64,000 nucleotides of DNA, taken from NCBI GenBank assembly GCA_050291465.1, contig JBNKJV010000003.1, positions 1-64,000 on the forward strand, given 5' to 3'. The stretch comes from CBFDBF01 sp050291465. GTDB taxonomy: Bacteria > Pseudomonadota > Gammaproteobacteria > Chromatiales > Chromatiaceae. The notes beneath the pieces were generated by a model that worked only from the letters and a program-made list of their open reading frames with translations, did not search any database and was not told where the DNA came from. Positions 1 to 8,349 of this stretch are shown piece by piece (the first letter of the stretch is position 1; each line of letters starts with the position of its first letter). The position numbers and the translations under genes were made by a program.

Positions 1-119
1 TCTATACTTAGTAGCAAAACCGCCCCTTGCGTCCCCCACCCGAATCGCATATCATGCGCGATTCTTTCCGGGCCGCCGTGGCGGCGCCCGGGTTAAACAG
101 TTGAATACAGGTTAGTACG

Positions 120-320
120 ATGAAGCCAGGAATCCACCCCGAATACAATGACATCAAGGTCGTTTGCAGCTGTGGCAACGAATTCACCACCCGTTCCACT
201 CTGGGCAAAGAGCTTCATGTGGAAGTCTGCTCCGCCTGCCATCCGTTCTTTACCGGCAAGCAGAAGATCATGGATACCGCCGGCCGGGTGGACAAGTTCC
301 GCAGGCGTTACAGCCGCTGA
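120..320 (+). CDS. rpmE: 50S ribosomal protein L31
   Basis: Sixty-six residues, the normal length for bacterial L31, which sits at the subunit interface of the ribosome. The N-terminus MKPGIHPEYNDI, the CSCGNEF motif and a second Cys pair (CSACHPFFTG) give the four-cysteine, zinc-binding form of L31, followed by the conserved KIMDTAGRVDKF segment. This is the zinc-dependent (C+) paralogue; the zinc-free form is the one usually induced under zinc starvation. It is a single-gene unit closed by a strong intrinsic terminator about 20 bases downstream. Identification is by direct sequence recognition and is secure. Confidence 0.97.
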   Translation: MKPGIHPEYNDIKVVCSCGNEFTTRSTLGKELHVEVCSACHPFFTGKQKIMDTAGRVDKFRRRYSR

Positions 321-340
321 GGCACGGTATCGACCGAATA

Positions 341-370
341 AAAAAGGCGCCCTTGTGGCGCCTTTTCTTT
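341..370 (+). terminator. intrinsic terminator of rpmE
   Basis: A perfect GGCGCC/GGCGCC stem (346-351 and 357-362) with a five-base loop, preceded by an A-run and followed by TTTTCTTTTT. The A-run makes it usable in both directions, so it may also stop the convergent nuoF-like operon that ends at 393. Confidence 0.85.
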
Positions 371-392
371 TTCCGGGTACTATCGATAGGGT

Positions 393-1640
393 TCAGGATT
401 TTTGCAGTGCCTGTTTATATTCATCCATAAAGTGATACAGGGAGCTGTCCAGTACCTTGACGGCGCCGTTGATCAGATGGCAACGGCCGGAGTTCGGCAG
501 GATCTTGGTGAGATTGATCAGAGACTCCAGGTCCGCGTTCGTTCCCTCGCCGGTATCGATCTTGGTAAGCAGGAAAGAGAGATAATGGGTGCCGGTCTTG
601 CACGGAGGACATTGTCCGCAGGATGAGGCGGCAAAGAAATTCACGTACTCGGTGACCCGCTTCACGATGCCGGTCCCCTCGGAAACCACGATCATGGCGC
701 CGGTACCCAGGGCGGAGCGCCGTTCTGCCACCGAATCGAAATCCAGGGCCACGTCCAGATCCTTGGGGGTGAGGATGGTGTTGGAAGGGCCGCCGGTGAA
801 TACTGCCTTCAGCTTCTTTCCGAGCAGCATGCCGCCGCCGTAGGTGTCGATGAGCACGTTGAGGGGTGTTCCCATGGGCAGCTCGTAGGCACCCGGTTTC
901 AGGACGTCACCGCTCAGGCAATAGATCTTGGTGCCGGAGCATTCACCCAGGCCGAGGTTCTTGAACCACTCGGCGCCGTTTTTCACGATATGGGAGACGT
1001 TGGAAAGGGTCTCCATATTGTTGATCAGGGTCGGTTTGCCGAACACGCCGGACTCGGCGGGGAACGGCGGTTTACCCCGGGGGAACGGAAACTTGCCTTC
1101 CACCGACTCGATGGCGGCGGTCTCTTCGCCACCGATATAGTGGCCGGAACTGGCCATTACCCGGTAGCTCATCTCCTGGCCCATCTTCTCGGTAACCAGG
1201 GTGTTCAATTCCGAGGCCTGCCACTGATCCACCGCCTTGCGCATGGCGGCGAGAGAGGCCTGCTGGTCCGGATTGATATAGAACACGATGCGGTTGACGC
1301 CCACCGCCAGGGCGGTGACCACGGCGCCTTCGATCACCTGATGGGGGGTCTCTTCCAGGAGAATGCGGTCCTTGAAGGTGCCGGGCTCGTCTTCGTTGCC
1401 GTTGCAGATGAGGTATTTTTCATCGGCGTCATAGGAGGCGACGAACTCCCATTTCTTGAAGGTGGGGAAACCGCTGCCGCCGAGTCCACGCAGACCGGCT
1501 TCCTTAATTAGAGGGATGATGGCGGAGGTGTCCTGCAGGGCCTTTTTCAGACCCTCGCCGCCCCCCTGGGCCACCCAGGCGTCCAGATCGGCTCCGACCC
1601 GGGCCTCTTCCCGTAACAGTACCTGATTCAACGGTTTCAT
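393..1640 (-). CDS. NuoF-like NADH-binding flavoprotein of the fumarate reductase-type operon
   Basis: A 415-residue relative of NuoF (complex I 51-kDa subunit), which takes a hydride from NADH to FMN and passes electrons to a [4Fe-4S] cluster. The glycine-rich nucleotide site GLRGLGGSGFPTFKKW lies near residue 50, the FMN-site motif NGNEDEPGTFKDR near 80, and GGEETAAIESVEG with FGKPTLINNMETL follows. The cluster ligands are SSCGQCPPCKTG plus a distal Cys in NSGRCHL near the C-terminus. It lacks the N-terminal thioredoxin-like and C-terminal ferredoxin extensions found in the other NuoF homologue of this window (28011-29792). It is the last gene of a minus-strand operon, 15 bases after the FrdA-like gene. 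Its place there suggests that it is the NADH-input subunit of a soluble fumarate reductase, like the multi-subunit enzyme described from Hydrogenobacter; that role is inferred. Confidence 0.85.
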   Translation of the reverse strand: MKPLNQVLLREEARVGADLDAWVAQGGGEGLKKALQDTSAIIPLIKEAGLRGLGGSGFPTFKKWEFVASYDADEKYLICNGNEDEPGTFKDRILLEETPHQVIEGAVVTALAVGVNRIVFYINPDQQASLAAMRKAVDQWQASELNTLVTEKMGQEMSYRVMASSGHYIGGEETAAIESVEGKFPFPRGKPPFPAESGVFGKPTLINNMETLSNVSHIVKNGAEWFKNLGLGECSGTKIYCLSGDVLKPGAYELPMGTPLNVLIDTYGGGMLLGKKLKAVFTGGPSNTILTPKDLDVALDFDSVAERRSALGTGAMIVVSEGTGIVKRVTEYVNFFAASSCGQCPPCKTGTHYLSFLLTKIDTGEGTNADLESLINLTKILPNSGRCHLINGAVKVLDSSLYHFMDEYKQALQKS

Positions 1641-1655
1641 GGCTGCTCCATCCGG

Positions 1656-3284
1656 TTAAGCTTGTGGTTTGGCGCGGTTGCGGCGTAGACCGTCGTAGTC
1701 AGAGTCCATCTCGAACTTCGCGCACTCGGGGAACAGCATGGGTCCCTTGAGATCCATGGGCATATTCGCCATGGTCAGTTTGCGGCGCAGGGTGCTGAGG
1801 TGTTCGATAGAGACCTTCTTGTGGCCGCGGCCGTAGTGACTCATGGCCGCATGGGTTCCGGCGCGCCGGCCGAAACAGATAATGTCCAGCAGAGAGTTGC
1901 CCATGATGCGGTTCTTGCCGTGGATACCGCCGCTCACTTCGCCCACGCTGTAGAGGCCGGGTACGCTGGAGAGGCCGTTTTCGTCGATCTCGATTCCACC
2001 GTTCTGGTAGTGCAGGGTGGGGTACACCAGCAACGGGGTCTGGGTGGGGTCGATGCCGCACTTCCTGCCCAGATTGACCAGTTTCGGGAAACGGGTGGCC
2101 AGCAGGCCCGGGTTACGCACCTCCACGCCGGGGGTGTCCAGCCAGACGCCGGAGGCGTCCTCTCCCGCCGTTATCCCCCGCCCTTCAACGCATTCCCGCA
2201 GGATGGCCGAGGAGACGTGGTCGCGGGTCTTGAGTTCATCCACGAAACGTTCGCCTCTGCCGTTCAGCAGGTGGGCGCCGGCGGAGCGGATACCCTCGGT
2301 GATCAGGGATCCCGCCAGGTGGTGAGGATGGGCGAGGCCGGTGGGGTGGTACTGGAAAGAATCGAGGTCCCGCAGCTTGGCGCCGAGGCGATAGGCCAGC
2401 ACCAGACCGTCACCGGTGGCGCCGAAATGGTTGGAGGTGGGAAAGCTGTTGATATGCATGCGACCGATGCCGCCGGTGGCGATAATAACCGCCTTGGCCT
2501 TGATCAGCATGTAAGAGCAGTCCTTGAGGGAGGAGATGACCGCGCCGGCGCAGTGCCCGTCCTGGTTGGCCAGCAGTTCCACCGCCGGGCTGTAGTCCAT
2601 CACCTCGATATTGCTGTTGCTCACGGATTCCCGCAGTACCCGGATCATCTCCAGGCCGGTGTAGTCGCGGTAATAGGCCACCCGGTCGGCGGAGGTTCCG
2701 CCGGCCCGGCGCAGCATGATGTCGCCGTACTTGTCCAGATCAAACTGCATCCCCTGCTGGATCAGCCAGCGGATCACGCCGGGGCCGTCCATTACCATCT
2801 GCGCCACCAGGTCCTTGTCCGAGTGGTAGTGCCCCGCCTTCATGGTGTCGTCGAAGTGCATCTGGGGGGTATCGTCTTTCTCGATGGAGGCCTGGATACC
2901 GCCTTCCGCCATCACCGTATTGCTGTCCCCGAGGCGCAACTTGGTGGCCAGGATGACGCTGGCCCCCATGTGTGAGGCCTCCAGGGCCGCCGCGCATCCG
3001 GCACCGCCGCCGCCGATGACCAGGATATCCGCTTCCTTTACCGGAGCGCCGGCCAGGTCCGCTTCATCGATACGGGCGTCCGACTGCAGCATGGCGGCCA
3101 GTTGCTGGTGGCAGGGGTCACCCGCGTTGGGACCCACCTCCAGGGTGATCACGGAATCTTGGTAATGGTCGGGATGAAACTGCTGCAGCAGTTCTTCGCC
3201 GCTCAGCGCTTCCCGGGCAGGCTCTCTATGCTCGAGAATCCGGTAGGCATCGAGCGCCTCTTGGTAAGGAATGCCCTTGGACAT
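1656..3284 (-). CDS. fumarate reductase / succinate dehydrogenase-type flavoprotein subunit
   Basis: A FrdA/SdhA-family FAD protein of about 542 residues. The dinucleotide-binding motif DILVIGGGGAGCAAALEAS starts near residue 90, after an N-terminal extension unusual for SdhA. GDSNTVMAEGGIQA, the HPTG motif (FQYHPTGLA), the ELKTRDHVSSAI segment with the catalytic-arginine region, HYQNGGI and GEVSGGIHGKNRIMGNSL are all present, so the enzyme looks active on fumarate or succinate. A GTG nine bases further upstream (3293) is possible, but an AGGAG sequence is only three bases from it and 12 from the ATG chosen here. It lies between the FeS subunit (upstream) and the NuoF-like subunit. No membrane-anchor genes (FrdC/D) are nearby, which argues for a soluble, NADH-linked enzyme rather than a quinone-linked one. 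Confidence 0.88.
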   Translation of the reverse strand: MSKGIPYQEALDAYRILEHREPAREALSGEELLQQFHPDHYQDSVITLEVGPNAGDPCHQQLAAMLQSDARIDEADLAGAPVKEADILVIGGGGAGCAAALEASHMGASVILATKLRLGDSNTVMAEGGIQASIEKDDTPQMHFDDTMKAGHYHSDKDLVAQMVMDGPGVIRWLIQQGMQFDLDKYGDIMLRRAGGTSADRVAYYRDYTGLEMIRVLRESVSNSNIEVMDYSPAVELLANQDGHCAGAVISSLKDCSYMLIKAKAVIIATGGIGRMHINSFPTSNHFGATGDGLVLAYRLGAKLRDLDSFQYHPTGLAHPHHLAGSLITEGIRSAGAHLLNGRGERFVDELKTRDHVSSAILRECVEGRGITAGEDASGVWLDTPGVEVRNPGLLATRFPKLVNLGRKCGIDPTQTPLLVYPTLHYQNGGIEIDENGLSSVPGLYSVGEVSGGIHGKNRIMGNSLLDIICFGRRAGTHAAMSHYGRGHKKVSIEHLSTLRRKLTMANMPMDLKGPMLFPECAKFEMDSDYDGLRRNRAKPQA

Positions 3285-3316
3285 GTTTTGCACCTGCTCC
3301 TAAGTGTTAACGGACC

Positions 3317-3955
3317 CTAGGAAATAGGGTCGGTAATGACCTGCAGATCGCCTTTCCGCAGCTGTTCCAGTCGATGGATAAGATTGGAGGGCCGGGAGTG
3401 GAAATAGGCCGTTACACGCCGGGCAAAAAGGCCCACGTGGTTGGGGGCGATGAACTCCGGGCATGCGGTCATACAGAAGTTGCACATGACGCACTCCACG
3501 AACAGCTCCCCCGCTTCCTGAAAACGACCCTTCTCCGCCAGGTTCACACCCCGTTTCACTTCGATGTCCTTGGGGCAGCTCTTATCGCAACCGCCGCATT
3601 CCCGGCAGTGGCTCGCCTCGGGGAAGATACGATGGAATTGCGCATGCACCTCCCAGGAGTTGGCGATGGTATCCAACTGATAGGTGTGATGGGTCGGTGT
3701 CGGAAACACCAGGAAGTTGACCTCCATCCCCTCTTCGATCAGGGTCTGGCAGCCGAGGGCCATGGTCACCTCGGGGGAACCCGCCCGGCGCACCAGGATA
3801 CGGCAGGAGCCGCATACCCCTTCGAGGCAGCCTACGCTTTTAACCCGTGGGTAACCCGCATACCAGAGCGCCTGGATGGTGGATAACGAAGGCGGGGCCT
3901 GGATTTCCTTGCCGTTGATGGTAACGGTTACCGGCTTTTCTATCGTAATACTCAT
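3317..3955 (-). CDS. fumarate reductase / succinate dehydrogenase-type iron-sulfur subunit
   Basis: 212 residues with SdhB/FrdB layout. An N-terminal plant-type [2Fe-2S] domain has VGCLEGVCGSCRILV near residues 57-70 and a distal Cys in ALGCQTL. The C-terminal helical domain has two cluster motifs, CRECGGCDKSCP and CVMCNFCMTACPE. It is the first gene of the minus-strand operon and is followed by the flavoprotein (gap 32 bases) and the NuoF-like gene. It should relay electrons between NuoF-like FMN and the FAD of the flavoprotein. The start ATG lies at the edge of a 470-base divergent intergenic region shared with the kor genes. Family assignment is firm; the partner arrangement is inferred from gene order. 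Confidence 0.87.
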   Translation of the reverse strand: MSITIEKPVTVTINGKEIQAPPSLSTIQALWYAGYPRVKSVGCLEGVCGSCRILVRRAGSPEVTMALGCQTLIEEGMEVNFLVFPTPTHHTYQLDTIANSWEVHAQFHRIFPEASHCRECGGCDKSCPKDIEVKRGVNLAEKGRFQEAGELFVECVMCNFCMTACPEFIAPNHVGLFARRVTAYFHSRPSNLIHRLEQLRKGDLQVITDPIS

Positions 3956-4425
3956 GTTTTAAATGGTTGCAATGACAGTCGGCTTGTCCCAAAGATTGCG
4001 TATTGTACCCATTCAAGGCTGGAATATTTCACAAATTTTTTAAGGGTATTGAAAATTCCTTTTGCTCTACGCTTTGATTATTGGGATTTTCAAGGATAGG
4101 TTTCGGGTTTTTAGAGTATGATAATGCTCTTAAATAGCATTCGCGGCCGTCAGGATAGTGATCTTCTGATCGCGAATTTCCGAGCGAAGGTTTTCCCAAA
4201 GCAGACATTCAACCGATTCTTGGTTAGCAGAGAGTCGGAGAGAAAGCTTGCTCGCCGAGCCGAAGGCCGGCGGGGGGCGGGGTGAGAGCGCGGTGGGTAT
4301 TTGTACGTGAAGGGCCTGTGAATATTTTCTTCCCGGCATGTGGGGGAGGGGGCACCAAGCGTGAGTAGAAGGTGTGGCGCGCTTCTGAGAACAGAATTTT
4401 TATCTAAGAGTAGAGACGTTAAGCT
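3956..4425. promoter_or_regulatory. divergent intergenic region between frd-type operon and kor cluster
   Basis: A 470-base gap with no credible gene, bounded by the starts of two divergent operons, so it must hold promoters in both directions. The left half (about 3960-4140) is AT-rich. I found no perfect FNR-type (TTGAT-N4-ATCAA) or sigma-54 site by eye. Confidence 0.55.
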
Positions 4426-4749
4426 ATGGCAAAACCGGAAAAACATGTATTTGTATGTCTCCAGTCCAGACCACCCGGGCACCCGCGCGGTTCCTGCGGG
4501 GAGAGAGGCGCCCAGGAGATTATGGCGGAGTTCGGGCAGCAGTTTGAGCAGAAAGGGCTGTGGGGCAGATTTCTTCTGACCAGCAGCGGCTGTTTCGGGG
4601 CCTGCGATCACGGTCCCAGCGTGCTGGTCTATCCGGAAGGCGTGCTTTATGGAAAAGTTACCAAGGAAGATGTGGCGACCATCATCGATGAGCACCTGCT
4701 TGGAAACACTCCGGTGGAGCGCCTGAAGGCACCCGAGGATATCTGGTAG
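4426..4749 (+). CDS. thioredoxin-fold [2Fe-2S] ferredoxin
   Basis: 107 residues of the thioredoxin-like [2Fe-2S] ferredoxin type, the fold found in NuoE and in shethna-type ferredoxins. The cluster ligands are a Cys in HVFVCLQS, a second in GSCGERG 13 residues later, and a C-x3-C pair in SSGCFGACDHGP, followed by GPSVLVYPEGVLYGKVTKEDV. It starts the plus-strand kor cluster, 112 bases before korA, with a hairpin in between. By position it is a candidate electron carrier or adaptor between the 2-oxoglutarate oxidoreductase and the neighbouring FeS/flavin subunits. That function is inferred; the fold and cluster type are clear. Confidence 0.85.
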   Translation: MAKPEKHVFVCLQSRPPGHPRGSCGERGAQEIMAEFGQQFEQKGLWGRFLLTSSGCFGACDHGPSVLVYPEGVLYGKVTKEDVATIIDEHLLGNTPVERLKAPEDIW

Positions 4750-4807
4750 GATTCGGGACAGAATCCTGAGAACCCCCTAGTTATATTAAGAGGATCTCTG
4801 GAAACAT

Positions 4808-4830
4808 CCCGCCCACAGGCGGGTTTTGTT
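4808..4830 (+). terminator. hairpin with T-run between ferredoxin gene and korA
   Basis: A perfect CCCGCC/GGCGGG stem with a CACA loop followed by TTTTGTT. The flanks GGAAACA and TGTTCC can lengthen the stem. It lies between co-oriented genes of the same cluster, so it may be a partial terminator or RNA-processing site that sets the ratio of ferredoxin to KorAB. Confidence 0.55.
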
Positions 4831-4861
4831 CCAGGGGCTAAAGAAGAAATAGAGGAATCCC

Positions 4862-6577
4862 ATGAGCGAAAAGACTGATCTGATCATTCGCGTAGCGGGC
4901 GAAGGTGGCGAAGGTATCATCTCCACCGGTGACTTCATCGCCGCCGCCTGTGCCCGAGCCGGACTCGAGGTATATACCTTTAAGACCTTTCCGGCGGAAA
5001 TCAAGGGCGGCTATGCCATGTACCAGGTGCGCGCCGACGACAAGCGCGTTTACAACCAGGGCGACACCTTCGACGTGTTCTGCGCCTTCAACGGCGAGGC
5101 CTATGAGGTCAACAAGGACAGCCTGAGGCCGGGCACCGCGTTTGTCTACGACTACCCGGGCGGCGATTTCGAACCGGAGATCCCGGAAGGGGTGCATGCC
5201 TATCCGATCCCCATGTCCCAGACCGCCAAGGACCTCGGTTCCTACCGTTCCAAGAACATGGTGGCCCTGGGCGCCCTTTCCGTGCTGTTCAATATCAGCG
5301 AACAGACCCTGAAAGAGGTGCTCACCAACAAGTTCGCCAAGAAGGGCGAGGAGATCCTGAACTTCAACCTGGCCGCGTTCGAAAAGGGCAAGGAACTCGC
5401 CGCCGCCCTGGAGAAGAAGGATCCCTGGAAGGTGGCCGAGCCCAAGGAGCCCAAGGACGTGATCGTCATCGCCGGTAACGACGCGGTGGGCCTGGGGGCC
5501 ATTCTGGGCGGTCTGCAGTTCTTCTCCGCCTACCCCATCACCCCCGCTACCGAGATCGCCAAGTACGTGGCCACCCATATCCCGAAGACCGGGGGAACCC
5601 TGATCCAGGCGGAGGACGAGATCGCCTCCATTTCCCAGGTGCTGGGTGCCTCTTACGCGGGCAAAAAGTCCATGACCGCCACCTCCGGTCCGGGTCTCGC
5701 CCTGATGGCCGAGATGCTGGGTATGTGCTCCATGTCCGAGACCCCGGCGCTGGTGGTGGACGTGCAGCGGGGCGGCCCCTCCACCGGCATGCCCACCAAG
5801 CATGAGCAGTCGGACCTGTTCCTCGCCATCCACGGCGCCCACGGTGATGCGCCGCGTATCGTGCTGTCCGTGGAAGACGTGAACGACTGTGTAAACATGA
5901 CGGTGGATGCCCTGAATCTGGCAGAGGAGTATCAGGTCCCCGTGATCCTGCTCTCCGACGGTTCCCTGGCCTTCTCCACCCAGACTATCCCGGCACCGAA
6001 GCCGGGCACCCATAAGATCGTCGACCGCAAGCGCTGGGACGGCAAGGGTGAATTCCAGCGTTATCTGTTTACCGACGACAACATCTCGCCCATGGCCGAT
6101 CCCGGCACCCCCAACGCCATGCACATCGCCACCGGCCTGGAGCACGGCGAGAACGGGGCGCCCAAGTGGGCGTCGGACAACCGCGAAGCGATGATGAAGA
6201 AGCGTTTCGACAAGATCAACACGGTAATCGACAAGTATCCGCCTATTGAGGTGGATGGCGACGGTAACGCCGATGTGGGCATCATCACCTGGGGCTCCAC
6301 CATCGGTGTGGTGCGTGAGGCGGTGGCCCGGCTGCAGGCCGAGGGCCTCAAGGTCAAGGGCCTCTATCCCAAGCTGATGTGGCCCATGCCGGTGGATCAG
6401 TACGAGGCGTTCGCCGCGGGCTGCAAGAAGATCCTGGTTCCGGAGGTCAACTACCAGGGCCAGCTGTCCCACTTCCTGCGGGCCGAAACCTCGCTGAAAC
6501 CCGTTCCCTACACCATCTGTGGCGGCCTGCCGTTTACCCCCGCCATGATTGTCGACAAGGTTAAGGAGATCATCTAA
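4862..6577 (+). CDS. korA: 2-oxoglutarate:acceptor oxidoreductase, fused gamma-alpha subunit
   Basis: 571 residues. The gamma domain comes first (residues 1 to about 185, with RVAGEGGEGIISTGDFIA and TFPAEIKGGYAMYQVR). The alpha (pyrimidine-binding) domain follows, with AYPITPATEIAKYVA, QAEDEIASISQVLGASYAG and TATSGPGLALMAEM. This is the gamma-alpha fusion layout of the oxygen-tolerant-type 2-oxoacid:acceptor oxidoreductases. With KorB it interconverts 2-oxoglutarate plus CoA and succinyl-CoA plus CO2 using ferredoxin-level electrons; carboxylation is the reductive TCA direction. The stop overlaps the korB start (TAATG), implying translational coupling. A GAGGAAT ribosome-binding site precedes the ATG. 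Substrate preference for 2-oxoglutarate over pyruvate or branched 2-oxoacids is inferred from family resemblance and from the fumarate reductase neighbour. Confidence 0.88.
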   Translation: MSEKTDLIIRVAGEGGEGIISTGDFIAAACARAGLEVYTFKTFPAEIKGGYAMYQVRADDKRVYNQGDTFDVFCAFNGEAYEVNKDSLRPGTAFVYDYPGGDFEPEIPEGVHAYPIPMSQTAKDLGSYRSKNMVALGALSVLFNISEQTLKEVLTNKFAKKGEEILNFNLAAFEKGKELAAALEKKDPWKVAEPKEPKDVIVIAGNDAVGLGAILGGLQFFSAYPITPATEIAKYVATHIPKTGGTLIQAEDEIASISQVLGASYAGKKSMTATSGPGLALMAEMLGMCSMSETPALVVDVQRGGPSTGMPTKHEQSDLFLAIHGAHGDAPRIVLSVEDVNDCVNMTVDALNLAEEYQVPVILLSDGSLAFSTQTIPAPKPGTHKIVDRKRWDGKGEFQRYLFTDDNISPMADPGTPNAMHIATGLEHGENGAPKWASDNREAMMKKRFDKINTVIDKYPPIEVDGDGNADVGIITWGSTIGVVREAVARLQAEGLKVKGLYPKLMWPMPVDQYEAFAAGCKKILVPEVNYQGQLSHFLRAETSLKPVPYTICGGLPFTPAMIVDKVKEII

Positions 6578-7452
6578 TGTCGTACAGCGCTCTGAATAAA
6601 GTCGAGATGGGCACCAAAGACTACAAGTCCGAGGTGAGCCCCGTCTGGTGCCCCGGTTGTGGACATTACGGTGTCCTTAACGGCATCTATCGCGCCCTTT
6701 CCGAACTGGGCGTGGACCCCGCGCATCTGGTTTCCATCTCCGGTATCGGTTGCTCTTCGCGTCTGCCCTATTTCGTGAAGTCCTACAAGATGCACACCCT
6801 GCACGGTCGTGCCGGCGCCGTGGCCACCGGTACCCAGTTGGCCCGTCCGGATCTGGCGGTGATCGTCACCGGTGGTGACGGTGACGGCTTCTCCATCGGC
6901 GGCGGTCACATGCCGCACATGGCGCGCAAGAACGTCAACATGACCTATGTGCTGATGGACAACGGTATCTACGGTCTCACCAAGGGCCAGGTGTCACCCA
7001 CCTCCCGCCGTGAGATGAAGGCCTACACCACGCCCTACGGCGGGGTGGAAGAACCCATGAACCCGCTGACCTACATGCTGACCTACGGTGCCACCTATGT
7101 GGGCCAGGCCTTCGCCGGTAATCCCAAGATGTGCGCCGCCCTGATCAAAGGCGCTCTGGAGCACAAGGGTTTCTCTTACGTGAACATCCTTTCCCAGTGC
7201 CCCACCTTCAACAAGATCGATACGGTGAAGTTTTATCGCGGGCTGGTGGAAGAGCTGCCGGAGGATCACGATACCGGTGATTTCGAGAAGGCTTACCATT
7301 ATGCTCTGCGTCCGAACGACAAGGCGCCGGTGGGGCTGCTTTATCAGACGGAGCGCCCGACCCTCGACGATGCGATGGCGGGACTGGTGGAGCGTGTGGG
7401 CGGTAACCCGGACTACGACCTGTCCAAGGTGATCGATCTCGCCCGGCCCTGA
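6577..7452 (+). CDS. korB: 2-oxoglutarate:acceptor oxidoreductase, beta (TPP) subunit
   Basis: 291 residues, the thiamine diphosphate and [4Fe-4S] subunit. Cluster cysteines appear in VWCPGCGHYG near residue 25 and in SGIGCSSRLP near 53, with a further Cys in ILSQCPTF. The TPP-binding motif is VTGGDGDGFSIGGGH, followed by NMTYVLMDNGIYGLTKGQ. Length and motifs match two-subunit 2-oxoacid:ferredoxin oxidoreductases. It overlaps korA by one base. In the cell it forms the active site with KorA and passes electrons to a ferredoxin, for which the cluster offers several candidates. Confidence 0.9.
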   Translation: MSYSALNKVEMGTKDYKSEVSPVWCPGCGHYGVLNGIYRALSELGVDPAHLVSISGIGCSSRLPYFVKSYKMHTLHGRAGAVATGTQLARPDLAVIVTGGDGDGFSIGGGHMPHMARKNVNMTYVLMDNGIYGLTKGQVSPTSRREMKAYTTPYGGVEEPMNPLTYMLTYGATYVGQAFAGNPKMCAALIKGALEHKGFSYVNILSQCPTFNKIDTVKFYRGLVEELPEDHDTGDFEKAYHYALRPNDKAPVGLLYQTERPTLDDAMAGLVERVGGNPDYDLSKVIDLARP

Positions 7453-7458
7453 TCGCTG

Positions 7459-8103
7459 ATGACGGACGAGCTGGATCGGTATGCAGACAGGGAGTCACTC
7501 CTGGCCGCCCTCGGAAACGAGGGCAGCCTGGAGGATGCCGATCTCTCGTTCCTGGATCTGACGGGAATCGACCTTTCCGGGATGAATCTGACAAACGCCG
7601 TGCTCTCGGGCAGCAGCCTGAAAGGCGCCAGTCTGGAGAGCTGCAACCTCCAGTCGGTCTTTATTCAGGATGCGAATCTGGAACAGGTTAACCTGAAGGG
7701 TGCGGATATCCGCCAGGGATTTCTGCAGCGGGTGAATCTCAACGGAGCCGATTTTTCCGGATCGGATCTGACAGGGGGCAGCGTTCTCCTGTGCCACCTG
7801 CGGGACGCCAGGTTCTCGGATGCCCGGATGGACGGGGCCCAGATGCGCGGAAACGACCTCAGCGGGGCGGAATTTACCGGTTGCAGCCTGAGGAATACCC
7901 TGCTGCGGGAGTGCGATATGCAGGGGGCCCGGTTCAAGGATTGTGACCTTAGCGGGGCGGATTTGCGGAAAACCACCATGAATCAGGCGGATTTTTCCAA
8001 TGTTCGCACAGAGGGGGCCCTTTATTATGGAGTGGCGCCCTGGAGTGGAGAGAGCGGAAAGGAAGACTGGGGGAAAGAGCTGCCGACTTTCGATGGGGAA
8101 TGA
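7459..8103 (+). CDS. pentapeptide-repeat protein in the kor operon
   Basis: 214 residues made almost wholly of A(D/N)LXX-type pentapeptides (for example DLSFLDLTGIDLSGMNL and NLKGADIRQGFLQ), about 30 repeats from residue 18 to 190, then a short acidic tail. Such proteins fold as a right-handed quadrilateral beta-helix; some mimic DNA and protect gyrase, but most have no known role. It starts six bases after the korB stop with almost no separate ribosome-binding site, so it is probably translationally coupled to korB. No signal peptide is visible, so it should be cytoplasmic. A scaffold role within the redox complex is conceivable but unsupported. Confidence 0.85.
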   Translation: MTDELDRYADRESLLAALGNEGSLEDADLSFLDLTGIDLSGMNLTNAVLSGSSLKGASLESCNLQSVFIQDANLEQVNLKGADIRQGFLQRVNLNGADFSGSDLTGGSVLLCHLRDARFSDARMDGAQMRGNDLSGAEFTGCSLRNTLLRECDMQGARFKDCDLSGADLRKTTMNQADFSNVRTEGALYYGVAPWSGESGKEDWGKELPTFDGE

Positions 8104-8349
8104 GCGCGATGAAAAGGGGATATTTCCCATTTAAATCACGCGGTTGCGCCTATTGTGCAGGGGGGCATAGTATTTCCTTATGGGCTGATCCAAAGAATAT
8201 GGGTTGACGGAAAATGAGGAAATTAATTCACTACGCGATCAGGCTTGATTTTTTCGTTCCGGCAGTCTCTAATGTGGGCCCCACGGGCGAATGCATAAGT
8301 TAATAATGATGTAGTAATAAAGCTTTTTGCAGATCTGTAAGGCGAATAA

